Shown: one piece after another, positions 1 to 8,839 of the stretch
Position numbering within the stretch: the first letter of the stretch is position 1
How the letters are laid out: every line of letters begins with the position of its first letter
From: an uncultured Pirellula sp.
GTDB taxonomy: Bacteria; Planctomycetota; Planctomycetia; Pirellulales; Pirellulaceae
Length of the DNA: 64,000 nucleotides
Direction: 5' to 3'
Assembly: GCA_903858115.1 (NCBI GenBank)
Contig: CAIOHR010000058.1
Location: forward strand, 124,001 to 188,000
Position numbers and translations under genes: made by a program
The notes under the pieces: model-generated
Databases searched by the model: none
The model's input: only the letters and a program-made list of their open reading frames with translations
Told to the model about the DNA's origin: nothing

Positions 1-554
1 GTGCCAGGAACCTTCGAAGCACCCTGCACGACTCGTGCTTCGGGCAGGGTAAAGACCTCGCCGTAGTGAGCATTGAAGCTTCGTGCTAAGTCGCGGCATA
101 CTTCGATATGTTGCACTTGATCTTCACCGACAGGGACCCAATTCGCATCGTAGGCTAGGATGTCGGCTGCCATCAGCACGGGGTAAGTAAATAGTCCAGC
201 ATCCGCTTTCAGTCCCTTTTCTTTTTTATCTTTGTAAGCATGGCATCGTTCTAGTAAGCCTAAGGGAGTACCCGTCATGAGCAACCAGCACAGTTCGGAT
301 ACCTCGGGCACGTGGGACTGCACGAATAGGGTGGCGCGTTCGGGATCCAGTCCCAGCGCGAGTACGTCGAGAGCCGCGTCACGAACAAAGCCTCGGAGAA
401 CAGCGGCATCGCGAACGGTGGTTAACGCGTGCAAATCTGCGATAAAGTAGTAGCCATCATGCTGTTCTTGTAGCTCGATGTACTGTTTGATCGCTCCAAA
501 GTAATTGCCCCAATGAAAACGACCTGTGGGCTGGATACCGCTGAGAATACGCAT
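1..554 (-). CDS. trpS: tryptophanyl-tRNA synthetase (partial, N-terminal part)
   Basis: Charges tRNA-Trp with tryptophan in the cytoplasm; class I aminoacyl-tRNA synthetase. The protein starts [20 protein letters not shown], which holds the HIGH-like signature (HWGN) typical of TrpS, and continues with [22 protein letters not shown], a conserved substrate-binding region. The window edge cuts the gene at about residue 184, just before the expected KMSKS loop, so only the N-terminal half of the Rossmann domain is seen. It lies 26 nt downstream of pyrD on the same strand and is probably the last visible gene of an HTH-pyrD-trpS run. Confidence 0.95.
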   Translation of the reverse strand, partial: MRILSGIQPTGRFHWGNYFGAIKQYIELQEQHDGYYFIADLHALTTVRDAAVLRGFVRDAALDVLALGLDPERATLFVQSHVPEVSELCWLLMTGTPLGLLERCHAYKDKKEKGLKADAGLFTYPVLMAADILAYDANWVPVGEDQVQHIEVCRDLARSFNAHYGEVFTLPEARVVQGASKVPG

Positions 555-580
555 GACATTCCGAATTGAAAGCCTAAAAA

Positions 581-1549
581 CTATTTCTTGATTTGGAGGC
601 TGCCGACGATATCGGCAACCTTCGATGCACCGAGTGAACGAAGTGCGGCGGGGAGTGCGTCGATGATTTTCATGCTGGCATGTGGATCATAATAGTTCGC
701 TGTTCCCACTTGAATGGCGGATGCTCCTGCGACGAGGAACTCCATGCAATCATCAATGTTAGCGATTCCACCAACACCGATGACTGGCACTCCGACTTGG
801 CTCGCAACTTGGTAGACACATCGCAGCGCGATCGGCTTGATAGCAGGACCACTCAATCCTCCGACGACGTTGCCGATCACAGGCTTGCGTCCTCGCCAGT
901 CGACAGCCATTCCGAGGACCGTATTGATACAGGTCACCGCGTCCGTACCAGCGTCTTTTGCAGCCTTTGCAATGTCGACGATTTTGGTCACGTTGGGTGT
1001 AAGTTTGGTAATGATTGGGCAACCAAGTACTCTGCGAACTCCTGAGACCACTTCATAGCATAGATTCGCATCGGTTCCAAAGTCGACGCCACCGGAAACA
1101 TTGGGGCAGGAAACGTTCAACTCCACGGCGTGCAAACCCTCCGCTTCATTGAGTCGATTCGCCAACGAGTAAAAATCTTCCAAGCTTTTGCCGGCGATAC
1201 TCACGACAATCGAAGTGCCGCAGGTACGCAAATAAGGCCAGTGATTGCAAAGGAAGTAATCGATTCCATCGTTGTCGAGGCCGATCGCATTGAGCAACCC
1301 TGCACTGGTTTCTACCGTGCGCCACGGCGCGTTACCGGGGCGAGGTTGCTGTGTTATCGTTTTCGGCAATATGCCGCCCAGCCTGTCCAGGGGAAGAACC
1401 GACTCCATCTCCTTCGCATACCCAAACGTACCAGATGCAACCAAGACCGGATTCTTGAGCTGCAATCTTCCAAGCATTACAGCGAGATCTACGATAGGCT
1501 CCGAAGCATCCGCTCCGGAGCTCACTGCACTAGCAGCCGCGTTTGTCAT
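581..1549 (-). CDS. pyrD: dihydroorotate dehydrogenase, class 1 (1B-like) catalytic subunit
   Basis: Oxidises dihydroorotate to orotate in de novo pyrimidine synthesis, using FMN. The 322-residue chain is a complete TIM barrel: the N-terminal motif [12 protein letters not shown] is typical of class 1B enzymes, the [10 protein letters not shown] loop carries the class 1 catalytic Cys, and [10 protein letters not shown] plus [11 protein letters not shown] form the FMN-phosphate site. No PyrK electron-transfer subunit is visible in the window, so the 1B assignment rests on similarity alone. The start codon overlaps the stop of the upstream HTH gene as ATGA (1546-1549), which implies translational coupling. 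Confidence 0.95.
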   Translation of the reverse strand: MTNAAASAVSSGADASEPIVDLAVMLGRLQLKNPVLVASGTFGYAKEMESVLPLDRLGGILPKTITQQPRPGNAPWRTVETSAGLLNAIGLDNDGIDYFLCNHWPYLRTCGTSIVVSIAGKSLEDFYSLANRLNEAEGLHAVELNVSCPNVSGGVDFGTDANLCYEVVSGVRRVLGCPIITKLTPNVTKIVDIAKAAKDAGTDAVTCINTVLGMAVDWRGRKPVIGNVVGGLSGPAIKPIALRCVYQVASQVGVPVIGVGGIANIDDCMEFLVAGASAIQVGTANYYDPHASMKIIDALPAALRSLGASKVADIVGSLQIKK

Positions 1550-2703
1550 CCCGCGTAGTGACCTTTGCCCAAACGCTTCGCGATGGCTTCGGTCGGTAGC
1601 GCAATGACGGTAGCACTAGCCATCGTGTCGGTAGCCAGAATGTCAAGCGAATCATCGGTGTCTTCGTCCGCTTCATACTGAACCAGATACGCACCTACCT
1701 GTAGATAATTCTCATGGAAGGTCGGTGGCCAGAAATCTTCAGCCCGGTGCGCGAGTGTGCGCGCCAGCAACCGCGTAGCGCGCCCGGAGAAACCACTCAA
1801 TACCATCTCAAGTCGACCGAGGGACTCACGGAAGATATAGAACACCAAAGCAGCGTCTCGGCCTGGCACGGCTCCGCCAGCAAATGCCCATGATCCGTCA
1901 GCCGTTTCATAATACAGACCAGGCTCGGTTGATTTTTCCGTCTTGCTCAGTTGCTTGCCCGCAGAGCATGCGGGAGGATGCGGATCCCGATCGCGGTAAC
2001 GCAAAAAGAACGGGCAAGAGCGTTCTGAAGCTTTCTCTACATCGTCTTGGGAGACAAAAGGATCGCAACCGAAAGCGTGCGCCAATACCAATTCGACGGT
2101 CGGATTGCTCTTCACCGATCCTAGAGAAATCATCGCTTTGTCGCCGTTCATTTCACTAAAGTCATCGTAGACCGTTTGCGAACGCGCGTGAACTTGTTCT
2201 GGCGCCATAGTCCCTGGGCTCCAAACCAACGTTTGCCGGAGGTGCTCAATGTGTGGAACTTCCTTGCCACCCATCTTTTTGCCAGATACGGCCTTGGCGG
2301 TTCCTCCCAAAGTCGAAACCCCATTCAGGACCTCCCCAGCCAAGACGCTGTCCGACGCGACAATCCAAGCGGTATCGGCTGTTTCGTCGTCGGGTGGCTT
2401 GCGTACACCGACACAAATTTCCAATCGGCTGCGTCTCGCCAGCATTTCCCAGAAATTTTCAGGGGTAACGGCGAACAGAGCTCCCGGCAGCTCTTCCGCT
2501 CTCGCGTAGCCATGCTCGATCAAATAATCGCACAGACGCGAGAGAGCCTCGATCGGGATGTATTTCGCTTCGTTCTTGAGGAGGGCCGCAACTTGATGAC
2601 GATCCAGCCCCGTATACTCAACGATCGCTTTGATCGTACCAGGACGTTTACGCCGATCGGGCGTATGTCCCAACAATTCCGCCAAACGGAATGCATATCG
2701 CAT
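1546..2703 (-). CDS. helix-turn-helix protein with large uncharacterised C-terminal domain
   Basis: Predicted DNA-binding regulator of unknown target. Residues about 1-65 form a Cro/C1-type helix-turn-helix (TIKAIVEYTGLDRHQVAALL, then PIEALSRLCDYLIEHG). The remaining 320 residues are an unrecognised domain with several Trp/Gly-rich strands and an acidic stretch (ADEDTDD) near the end. I prefer the ATG at 2703; a TTG four codons earlier (2715) is possible but lies directly against the purine-rich GAGAAAG. The gene overlaps pyrD by 4 nt. A perfect inverted repeat in the upstream intergenic region (2838-2863) could be an operator. The fold and role of the C-terminal domain are unknown to me. Confidence 0.8.
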   Translation of the reverse strand: MRYAFRLAELLGHTPDRRKRPGTIKAIVEYTGLDRHQVAALLKNEAKYIPIEALSRLCDYLIEHGYARAEELPGALFAVTPENFWEMLARRSRLEICVGVRKPPDDETADTAWIVASDSVLAGEVLNGVSTLGGTAKAVSGKKMGGKEVPHIEHLRQTLVWSPGTMAPEQVHARSQTVYDDFSEMNGDKAMISLGSVKSNPTVELVLAHAFGCDPFVSQDDVEKASERSCPFFLRYRDRDPHPPACSAGKQLSKTEKSTEPGLYYETADGSWAFAGGAVPGRDAALVFYIFRESLGRLEMVLSGFSGRATRLLARTLAHRAEDFWPPTFHENYLQVGAYLVQYEADEDTDDSLDILATDTMASATVIALPTEAIAKRLGKGHYAG

Positions 2704-3055
2704 GATCCAATTCAACTTTCTCGAAAAACGACCTACTCGCGAGGACTGGTAGGCCTAGGCACAGAATAGTATCCACGATTCGAAGTAATCCAACCTGTCG
2801 ATCGGAATTCCTGCGACTTCTCCCCCACCAAAGTCCGTTGACAGTTGAGGCTGGGACTGTCAAAGCTCTCGGCTAAGTGTTGGTCGAAGCACTTTACAGG
2901 ATACCAAAATACCCTTCAAAGTTAAGTAGTCTCCCATTATTCCCAGAATCTTCTCAATTTTTCCCGTTATTCTGTTTTGTGGCTAAACTGATGGAACTGT
3001 AGCATACAGCGTCCAAGCAAACGCACGGTTATTGCCTTCTTCCCAGAGTTTTTCG
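2704..3055. other. divergent intergenic region
   Basis: About 350 nt between the HTH gene (minus) and a secreted-protein gene (plus). It must contain promoters for both directions. The only clear structure is the 8-bp perfect inverted repeat at 2838-2863. A T-rich stretch near 2930-2980 could hold a promoter for the plus-strand gene, but no convincing -35/-10 pair stands out. I see no small gene. Confidence 0.5.
2838..2863. promoter_or_regulatory. perfect inverted repeat, candidate operator
   Basis: TTGACAGT at 2838-2845 and ACTGTCAA at 2856-2863 are exact reverse complements separated by 10 nt. The left arm also reads as a consensus -35 hexamer (TTGACA) on the plus strand. The site lies about 135 nt upstream of the HTH gene start. 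It has no T-run, so it is more like a dyad protein-binding site than a terminator. Which protein binds is inference. Confidence 0.4.
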
Positions 3056-4153
3056 ATGAAACGCATCCTTTACACTTTGCTAACTTTCTCGTGTTTGAGT
3101 TTTGTCTCGTCGTCTTCGAGAACTGCGTTTTGCCAATCCACAGCAAAAGCACTCGACGAAATTCGCAAAATAGGGACCGGCGATCAAGAAGCCACCCGGG
3201 CGTCGGCATTGGCACTGCAATTGAATCGCGCGAAAGACTTGTCATTATCTCAAACACTTCTCGCCATGAAGGGTGCGACCCCGATTGGGCGCAATTGGCT
3301 ATCCGGCATCGCAAATTCGAGGTATCGAGCCGAGCAAAATCCGCCCAAAGGTGAGCTTGAAAAGATTCTCTGGGACACGACGCAAGATGGCGAGGCTAGA
3401 TACAAAGCGTTTGTCTGGCTCACCAAAGGCAACGATAAGTTAAAGTCTGATTGGTTGCCAACTTTGATGGAAGATCCGAGTCCAGAATTGAGATATGCCT
3501 CCATCGATGCTCAGATCCCAACCACAAAGGAAGCAGCTCCTTTACAAAAGCTTTTGGCAGCAGCGCGACATCCAGATCAAGTCGTCGATCTTATTAAGAA
3601 GCTTGATGAAGTCGGCGTCAAGGTGGAGCAATCGAAACATTTTGGATTCATCAAGAACTGGAATCTCATCGGCCCTTTTGATCACGTTGGAACCAAGAAC
3701 TTTGACAAAGAGTTTGAGATCGAAAAAGATTGGGTTGCCAACAAAATTCAGAAAAGCTACGAAGGCAAAAATGGTGACGTGTCCTGGTCCGTGCACACCA
3801 CGGACGAGAAAGACGGCAACGTGGATCTTGCGAAGGTGTTTTCTAACGAAAAAGGCTGCATCGTGTATGCGGCAACGGAGTTCGACTCTCCAATCGAAGG
3901 AGCCGCGGAGATTCGTCTTGGATGCATCAATGGTCACAAGATTTGGATCAATGGGGAGCTTGTCATGTCCAACGAAGTCTACCATGCCTCTTCGCAGATC
4001 GACCAATACATCGAGCCGATCCAACTTAAAAAAGGAAAGAACAGGATCTTGATAAAGATATGTCAAAACGAACAAAAAGAAGTCTGGGCTCAGCGATATC
4101 AGTATATGGTTCGAATTTCTGACTCCACTGGAAAAGCCATACTAAGCAACTAG
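3056..4153 (+). CDS. secreted protein with HEAT-like and galactose/carbohydrate-binding-like domains
   Basis: Unnamed planctomycete-type exported protein of 365 residues; no enzymatic motif seen. MKRILYTLLTFSCLSFVSS is a signal peptide, which decides for the ATG at 3056 over an upstream TTG at 3032. Residues about 30-185 are short helical repeats of HEAT type (for example DPSPELRYASIDAQIP). Residues about 200-360 look like a jelly-roll binding module found with planctomycete exported proteins: WNLIGPFDHVG, then GCINGHKIWINGELV, then IQLKKGKNRILIKI. It precedes the PQQ-propeller gene by 69 nt on the same strand, so co-transcription is likely. Confidence 0.75.
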   Translation: MKRILYTLLTFSCLSFVSSSSRTAFCQSTAKALDEIRKIGTGDQEATRASALALQLNRAKDLSLSQTLLAMKGATPIGRNWLSGIANSRYRAEQNPPKGELEKILWDTTQDGEARYKAFVWLTKGNDKLKSDWLPTLMEDPSPELRYASIDAQIPTTKEAAPLQKLLAAARHPDQVVDLIKKLDEVGVKVEQSKHFGFIKNWNLIGPFDHVGTKNFDKEFEIEKDWVANKIQKSYEGKNGDVSWSVHTTDEKDGNVDLAKVFSNEKGCIVYAATEFDSPIEGAAEIRLGCINGHKIWINGELVMSNEVYHASSQIDQYIEPIQLKKGKNRILIKICQNEQKEVWAQRYQYMVRISDSTGKAILSN

Positions 4154-4222
4154 AGATTGAACAACGTAAGCGACTTGTCGTTCTGAAGGCTTCCCCCCCA
4201 TTACTTGGACTTGAACTAAACA

Positions 4223-5461
4223 ATGCATATTCGCAAAAATATCTTCGTATCTTATCTTTCATTAGGTTTGGCATGCATGTCGTTGCATGGCACTTCTTTG
4301 CATGCCGAAGAGAACTGGTTGCAGTTTCGAGGCAGCAACTTCAATCCTGTTGTTTCGGACGCCAAATTGCCAATTGAGTTTGGTGGTGACGAAAAGAAGA
4401 ATATCGCATGGCGCACGGAAATCCCAGGTCGGAGCGTCGGAGGTGTTATTGTTGTTGGTGACCAGGTCATAACAACAACTAGCACAGGGATGGATCAACG
4501 CCGCATTCAATTGCTGAGCTATTCTTCGAAAGATGGAAAGCAATTGTGGGAGCAAGAGTTCGTCGCGCGAGGCCGACCGTTTTGTCACCCGACTAGCGCC
4601 AATGCAGCTCCCACTCCTGCGTCGGATGGCGAGAATATCTATGCCTTCTTCAGCTCGAACGATCTAGCGTGCGTCAACATCCAAGGTGAGCTGCTTTGGT
4701 ATCGATCGTTGGCAAGCGATTTTCCAAAAGCAGGTAACGATACTGGCATGAGTTCGTCGCCAGTCATCGTGGATGGAGTATGCGTGGTACAGGTGGAATG
4801 CCAAGGCGATTCCTTTGCCGCGGGCCTCGATACTCGCGATGGTGCTATTCTCTGGAAAATAGACAGACCGAGCAAAGCAAACTGGTCCTCCCCCACCTCG
4901 GCGAAATCCGCGGATGGGAAGTCGTGGGTCATTATGCATTCCGGCAGCGATCTCTTGGCGGTCTCTCCCAAGGACGGCTCTGTTCAGTGGAAGATCGATA
5001 TTGGATGCTCAACCTATTCTTCTTCCCTCGCAGTCAACAACCGCCTCTTCGTTCCAGCGGGCGGAATGACTGCGTTTGATCTATCTAGTGTCGGAAAAGA
5101 GCCGAGCAAACTTTGGGATGAGAACAAACTCAATTCGAATCCTTGCTCGCCAGTCGTATTGGAGGACAGAATTTATGCCGTCAACAAGTCGATCCTCATC
5201 TGTAGTGACATTTATACAGGCAAAGTGATTTGGCAGTCCAGAATTGCCGAGGGTAGCGTTTGGTCGAGCCCGGTTGTGGTTGGCGGAAACCTTTTTCTAT
5301 TCTCGCAAGATGGCAAGTGCTCCGTTGTCAAACTCGGCGAAAAGGAAGGCGAACGATTGGCTACCAATAGTCTGGGAGATGATGTGCTCGGTTCGCCAGC
5401 CGTCGTCAACAATGCCATGTATGTTCGCAGCGTTTCCGCGCTTTGGAAGATTGCTGAGTGA
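4223..5461 (+). CDS. exported PQQ-like beta-propeller protein
   Basis: 412-residue exported protein with an N-terminal signal peptide (MHIRKNIFVSYLSLGLACMS, cleavage probably after LHA). The mature part starts with NWLQFRGSNFNP, the W-x-x-FRG signature of planctomycete PQQ-like propeller proteins. Repeated blades follow (DGKQLWEQEF, QGELLWYRSL, DGAILWKIDR, DGSVQWKIDI, TGKVIWQSRI), each with the G-x-x-x-W tryptophan-docking pattern. Proteins of this shape are usually annotated as outer-membrane-assembly-like or PQQ-binding, but cofactor binding is not shown by the sequence. Its stop overlaps the GTG start of aroA. Confidence 0.85.
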   Translation: MHIRKNIFVSYLSLGLACMSLHGTSLHAEENWLQFRGSNFNPVVSDAKLPIEFGGDEKKNIAWRTEIPGRSVGGVIVVGDQVITTTSTGMDQRRIQLLSYSSKDGKQLWEQEFVARGRPFCHPTSANAAPTPASDGENIYAFFSSNDLACVNIQGELLWYRSLASDFPKAGNDTGMSSSPVIVDGVCVVQVECQGDSFAAGLDTRDGAILWKIDRPSKANWSSPTSAKSADGKSWVIMHSGSDLLAVSPKDGSVQWKIDIGCSTYSSSLAVNNRLFVPAGGMTAFDLSSVGKEPSKLWDENKLNSNPCSPVVLEDRIYAVNKSILICSDIYTGKVIWQSRIAEGSVWSSPVVVGGNLFLFSQDGKCSVVKLGEKEGERLATNSLGDDVLGSPAVVNNAMYVRSVSALWKIAE

Positions 5462-6786
5462 CGCGTTCTTCCCATAAACCTGTTGCGGTATCCCTCTCGC
5501 CTGTAGTCGGGCCTGTATCAGGAACAGTTCGAGTTCCGGGCTCCAAGAGCATTACCAATCGTGCGCTCATTTGCGCAGCGATGGCTCGAGGTGAGTCCGT
5601 GTTGAGCGGAGTCTTGGATAGCGAAGATACTCGAGTGATGGTGGACGCCTGGAGAACCCTAGGGCTTGAGATCGAATGGGACCTGTCACTCGAAACATTG
5701 CGAATCGTTGGATGCGCTGGCCAGCCCCCCCAGGCGAACGGCGAATTGCATATCGCGAACAGCGGAACCTCCATTCGCTTTTTGACTGCTGCATTGTCAG
5801 CTACTCGAGGGTCCTATCGACTGGATGGAGTGCCCCGCATGCGTGAACGTCCCATCGCCGACCTGCTCGAAGGATTGCGTGCCTTGGGAGCTAATGTCCA
5901 GAGCGAGAATGCCGAACGTCCCGATTGTCCACCGGTCAGAATAAATGCGAACGGACTTCACGGTGGAGTGGCAAAGGTTGCTGGAAATGTATCGAGCCAG
6001 TTCCTGAGCGGAATGATGATGGCATCACCCTATGCGGACTCACCGATTGAAATCGAGGTCGTTGGGGAGCTCGTTTCGAAACCCTATGTTTCTATGACTG
6101 CGATGGTGATGAAGTCGTTTGGCCTCGTCGTGGAATCAATCTCCGACTCCAAGTATCGAATCGCTGCACCGGAGTGCTATCAAGGATGCTCGTACGCCAT
6201 TGAGCCTGACGCTTCGGCTGCAACTTATTTCTGGGCAGCAGCGGCTATCACGGAAGGACGAGTCCGTGTCGAGGGTTTAGATTTTGAAGCGATGCAGGGC
6301 GATGTTGGATTTGTAAGAGTGTTGGAAAAGATGGGTTGCGAAGTCTCCCATGGCCGAGGCTTTATCGAGGTTGCGGGACGCCCCATGCACGGTGTCGACG
6401 TGGATATGAATGCCATCAGCGATACCGTACAGTCCCTGGCTCCGGTCGCATTGTTTGCACGCGGGCCAACACGAATACGAGGGGTTGCGCACAATCGACA
6501 CAAGGAGACCGATCGCATTGGCGACTTAGCAACAGAGCTTCGAAAGGTAGGGGCCAAAGTTGATGAGCATGACGATGGTTTGACGATCCATCCTTTGACT
6601 TTAAAGTCAGCCACGCTAGATACCTACCACGATCACAGAATGGCAATGAGTCTTGCACTCATCGGTTTGAAGGTGCCAGGCATCAGAATACTCGATCCGC
6701 AATGCACGACGAAGACTTTTCCGAAATACTTCGACGTGCTAGGGGAATTGATTCAGCAGAGTCCACGTTACGAGTTCGCGAGCTAA
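5458..6786 (+). CDS. aroA: 3-phosphoshikimate 1-carboxyvinyltransferase (EPSP synthase)
   Basis: Transfers enolpyruvyl from PEP to shikimate-3-phosphate, the sixth step of the shikimate pathway. The 442-residue length fits the family. VPGSKSITNRAL at about residues 26-37 contains the conserved substrate-binding Lys and Arg, NSGTSIRFLTAAL follows, and RMRERPIADLLEGLRALGA near residue 125 is the second family signature. HKETDRI and DHRMAMSLALIG near the C-terminus complete the active site. The GTG start overlaps the TGA of the upstream propeller gene (GTGA), implying coupled translation with a gene of unrelated function. Confidence 0.96.
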   Translation: MTRSSHKPVAVSLSPVVGPVSGTVRVPGSKSITNRALICAAMARGESVLSGVLDSEDTRVMVDAWRTLGLEIEWDLSLETLRIVGCAGQPPQANGELHIANSGTSIRFLTAALSATRGSYRLDGVPRMRERPIADLLEGLRALGANVQSENAERPDCPPVRINANGLHGGVAKVAGNVSSQFLSGMMMASPYADSPIEIEVVGELVSKPYVSMTAMVMKSFGLVVESISDSKYRIAAPECYQGCSYAIEPDASAATYFWAAAAITEGRVRVEGLDFEAMQGDVGFVRVLEKMGCEVSHGRGFIEVAGRPMHGVDVDMNAISDTVQSLAPVALFARGPTRIRGVAHNRHKETDRIGDLATELRKVGAKVDEHDDGLTIHPLTLKSATLDTYHDHRMAMSLALIGLKVPGIRILDPQCTTKTFPKYFDVLGELIQQSPRYEFAS

Positions 6787-6809
6787 AGACTGCGTTTGTC
6801 ACTCGGAAT

Positions 6810-7406
6810 CTAGTCGTGATAAATTTGTCCCCACAAGCGTTGGATTTCCCCGACCTTGCGATCGATATACTTCGACGTCAGCTTAAGCATGCTAGAGATT
6901 TGACGGTTCGAATAGAACTCTAGTTTCAATCTCGCGATCTCGCGAAATTCGTCGTCTGGGAGGATACGCATTAACTCTTGCCAGCAATCTCCGATTTCGA
7001 TAGCGACATGCTCAGGATTGCCCTCCAGCGCCAAGTCGGCTAACTCCCCGTCATACATCTCCAACAACTCCGTAAGCGAGGTTTGAGACGAGGGTTGTGC
7101 TTTCCGCCGACGATCCTTTTTCAAAATACTGCTGATACGACGCTGCGTAATCGCGAGCATCAGAAACCATAGATCATCGCGGTCTTGCAAATCAGGGTAA
7201 CGCCCCTGGGCGATATTTCTGACTACTGATTCAAGAACAAAATTTGCGACGTCTTCCGCATCGTGCATATTTTGAGGGATTTTATGAAGTCTACGTCTCG
7301 CGGCATCCCCTAGCTTCTTGAAGTAACGTCCGGCCAATGCGTTAACGACAATACTGTCGCCCGCCCGCATCTGCTGGATCCAGCGCGTTACAGACCCTTG
7401 TTCCAT
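6810..7406 (-). CDS. ECF-like RNA polymerase sigma factor
   Basis: Predicted small sigma-70 family factor of a type common in planctomycetes, about 198 residues. The chosen ATG at 7406 gives EQGSVTRWIQQMRAGDSIVVN, the usual N-terminus of this group, and has GGAAGG just upstream; an ATG at 7472 would add 22 residues. Region 2 is seen as DAEDVANFVLESVVRNI ... DRDDLWFLMLAITQRRI, and region 4 as LPDDEFREIARLKLEFYSNRQISSMLKLTSKYIDRKV, with the helix-turn-helix at the end. No anti-sigma gene is adjacent. It converges on aroA with a 23-nt gap. Confidence 0.85.
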   Translation of the reverse strand: MEQGSVTRWIQQMRAGDSIVVNALAGRYFKKLGDAARRRLHKIPQNMHDAEDVANFVLESVVRNIAQGRYPDLQDRDDLWFLMLAITQRRISSILKKDRRRKAQPSSQTSLTELLEMYDGELADLALEGNPEHVAIEIGDCWQELMRILPDDEFREIARLKLEFYSNRQISSMLKLTSKYIDRKVGEIQRLWGQIYHD

Positions 7407-7544
7407 GACCGACCTTCCAAAAAATGGTGATTCACTCACTCGATGAAATGAGTCTAAAACACTCCGTTTCACGATTCAAGCCATGACGGAATCGCGAAGT
7501 CAAAAGTGAACCATCCAGGAACATAGGAATTCGCAGTCTTTGCA

Positions 7545-8582
7545 TTAGCGACAACGATACCAAACGATGCACCATAGTGTGTTGATCAAATCGCGAACAC
7601 CTATCTTTTTGCCTTCATCCCAATTCCTGGGTTGATAACGAATCGGTACTTCCGCGATGGGAATACGGTTCTTCGCTAGCTTGGCGGTAATCTCAGGCTC
7701 GAAACCGAACCGACACTGTTCGATAGAAATCTTCGACAGGACATTTCGTCGGAACGCTTTGTAACAGGTTTCCATATCGGTTAGGTTTTGACCGCTAGCC
7801 AAATTGCTCAGCCCTGTGAGCACTCGATTACCAAAACGATGAATCCAAGATGCGTCTTGCTTGGATCCTGATAGATAGCGAGATCCGAAGACAACATCCG
7901 CAGCACCATCTATAATAGGAGCTATGACATCGAGGATGTCCACGGGGTTATACTCCAGGTCTGCGTCCTGAATGATAACGATTTCACCACGTGCTGTGGC
8001 AAAACCAGATTGGATCGCAGAACCCTTGCCTCGGTTTTCAGGATGCAGAATGGACTCAATCCCTCGCTTGCCGTGAAGGCTCGCGATCAACTCTCGCGTT
8101 CCATCCGTGCTTCCGTCATCGATCAGAATAACCTGCTTGTAAATCGGTAGATCGACAACGGCGTTGACCACCTGTTCGATCGTCGCGATCTCGTTGAACG
8201 CAGGAATAATCACGGTTAACTTCGGAGAAGCAATGGTCTTGCTGGAATCAAGACTCTGCTCGATGGCAGAACTCGTCATAGCCAATACAAGAAGCCGGTT
8301 TGCTTCGTCCAGATTTGCCTCGCTAGGATGATTTCCAGTCGCCGGGATCTGCAAAGCTTTCAATTCGAGCGATGATTCTTTCACACGTGTCTCAATTGGT
8401 TGAATAGGGACCATCGGATCATTCAATATCGCGACGGCTTTCAATGACAGCATTCCAAAGGAACATCGTCTAGCAACCACGCCTCGAAGTAGAAATTCCA
8501 AGAATGGACTCTTCAGAAGGATAATGCCAGAAGAGAGGGTTTTGTGGTTCGGTGTAATACCGAAAGAGCCAGGAACCAACAT
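7545..8582 (-). CDS. family 2 glycosyltransferase (dolichol-phosphate-mannose-synthase-like)
   Basis: Predicted transfer of a sugar from a nucleotide sugar to a lipid carrier or cell-envelope acceptor. The GT-A domain starts near residue 120 of the longest form: LTVIIPAFNE, VILIDDGSTDGT, NRGKGSAIQSGFATARGEIVIIQDADLEY (the D-x-D metal site), then FGSRYLSG. After that RYQPRNWDEGKKIGVRDLI closes the catalytic domain. No C-terminal membrane segments are present. The N-terminal 100 residues are unlike the family, so internal ATGs at 8453, 8414 or 8279 may be the true start; none has a good ribosome-binding site. Confidence 0.88.
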   Translation of the reverse strand: MLVPGSFGITPNHKTLSSGIILLKSPFLEFLLRGVVARRCSFGMLSLKAVAILNDPMVPIQPIETRVKESSLELKALQIPATGNHPSEANLDEANRLLVLAMTSSAIEQSLDSSKTIASPKLTVIIPAFNEIATIEQVVNAVVDLPIYKQVILIDDGSTDGTRELIASLHGKRGIESILHPENRGKGSAIQSGFATARGEIVIIQDADLEYNPVDILDVIAPIIDGAADVVFGSRYLSGSKQDASWIHRFGNRVLTGLSNLASGQNLTDMETCYKAFRRNVLSKISIEQCRFGFEPEITAKLAKNRIPIAEVPIRYQPRNWDEGKKIGVRDLINTLWCIVWYRCR

Positions 8583-8634
8583 GCTACGCTACCAGCGTTT
8601 AAAGCCACAGAAGGCTTAAGATCTCAACAAGAAA

Positions 8635-8720
8635 ATACCCCTGTGGTCTTCATGCGAAATTACTCTGCTGCCCCCAGCATTTGTATTTTCGATTTGCCCC
8701 GAAGCATTCCACAGGGGTAT
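8635..8720. repeat. 12-bp perfect inverted repeat in a leader region
   Basis: ATACCCCTGTGG (8635-8646) and CCACAGGGGTAT (8709-8720) are exact reverse complements with a 62-nt loop. The loop holds a small hairpin of its own around the CTGCTGCCCCCAGCA stretch. The element lies between two minus-strand genes, upstream of the glycosyltransferase, so it would be in that gene's 5' leader or promoter, or in the 3' region of... no, it is downstream in transcription order from the oxidoreductase, so it could also be in a read-through spacer. There is no T-run at either end. Confidence 0.55.
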
Positions 8721-8839
8721 CGCTAGAGATTATCGGACGAGCGATAGCAAATTGAGAAATCGATGATGACAAAAACTCGTTCGGTTTTCCGCAAGAAAGT
8801 GTGGATTTGCATCGGTGATCTTGAGTAAAGGAAAAAGCG

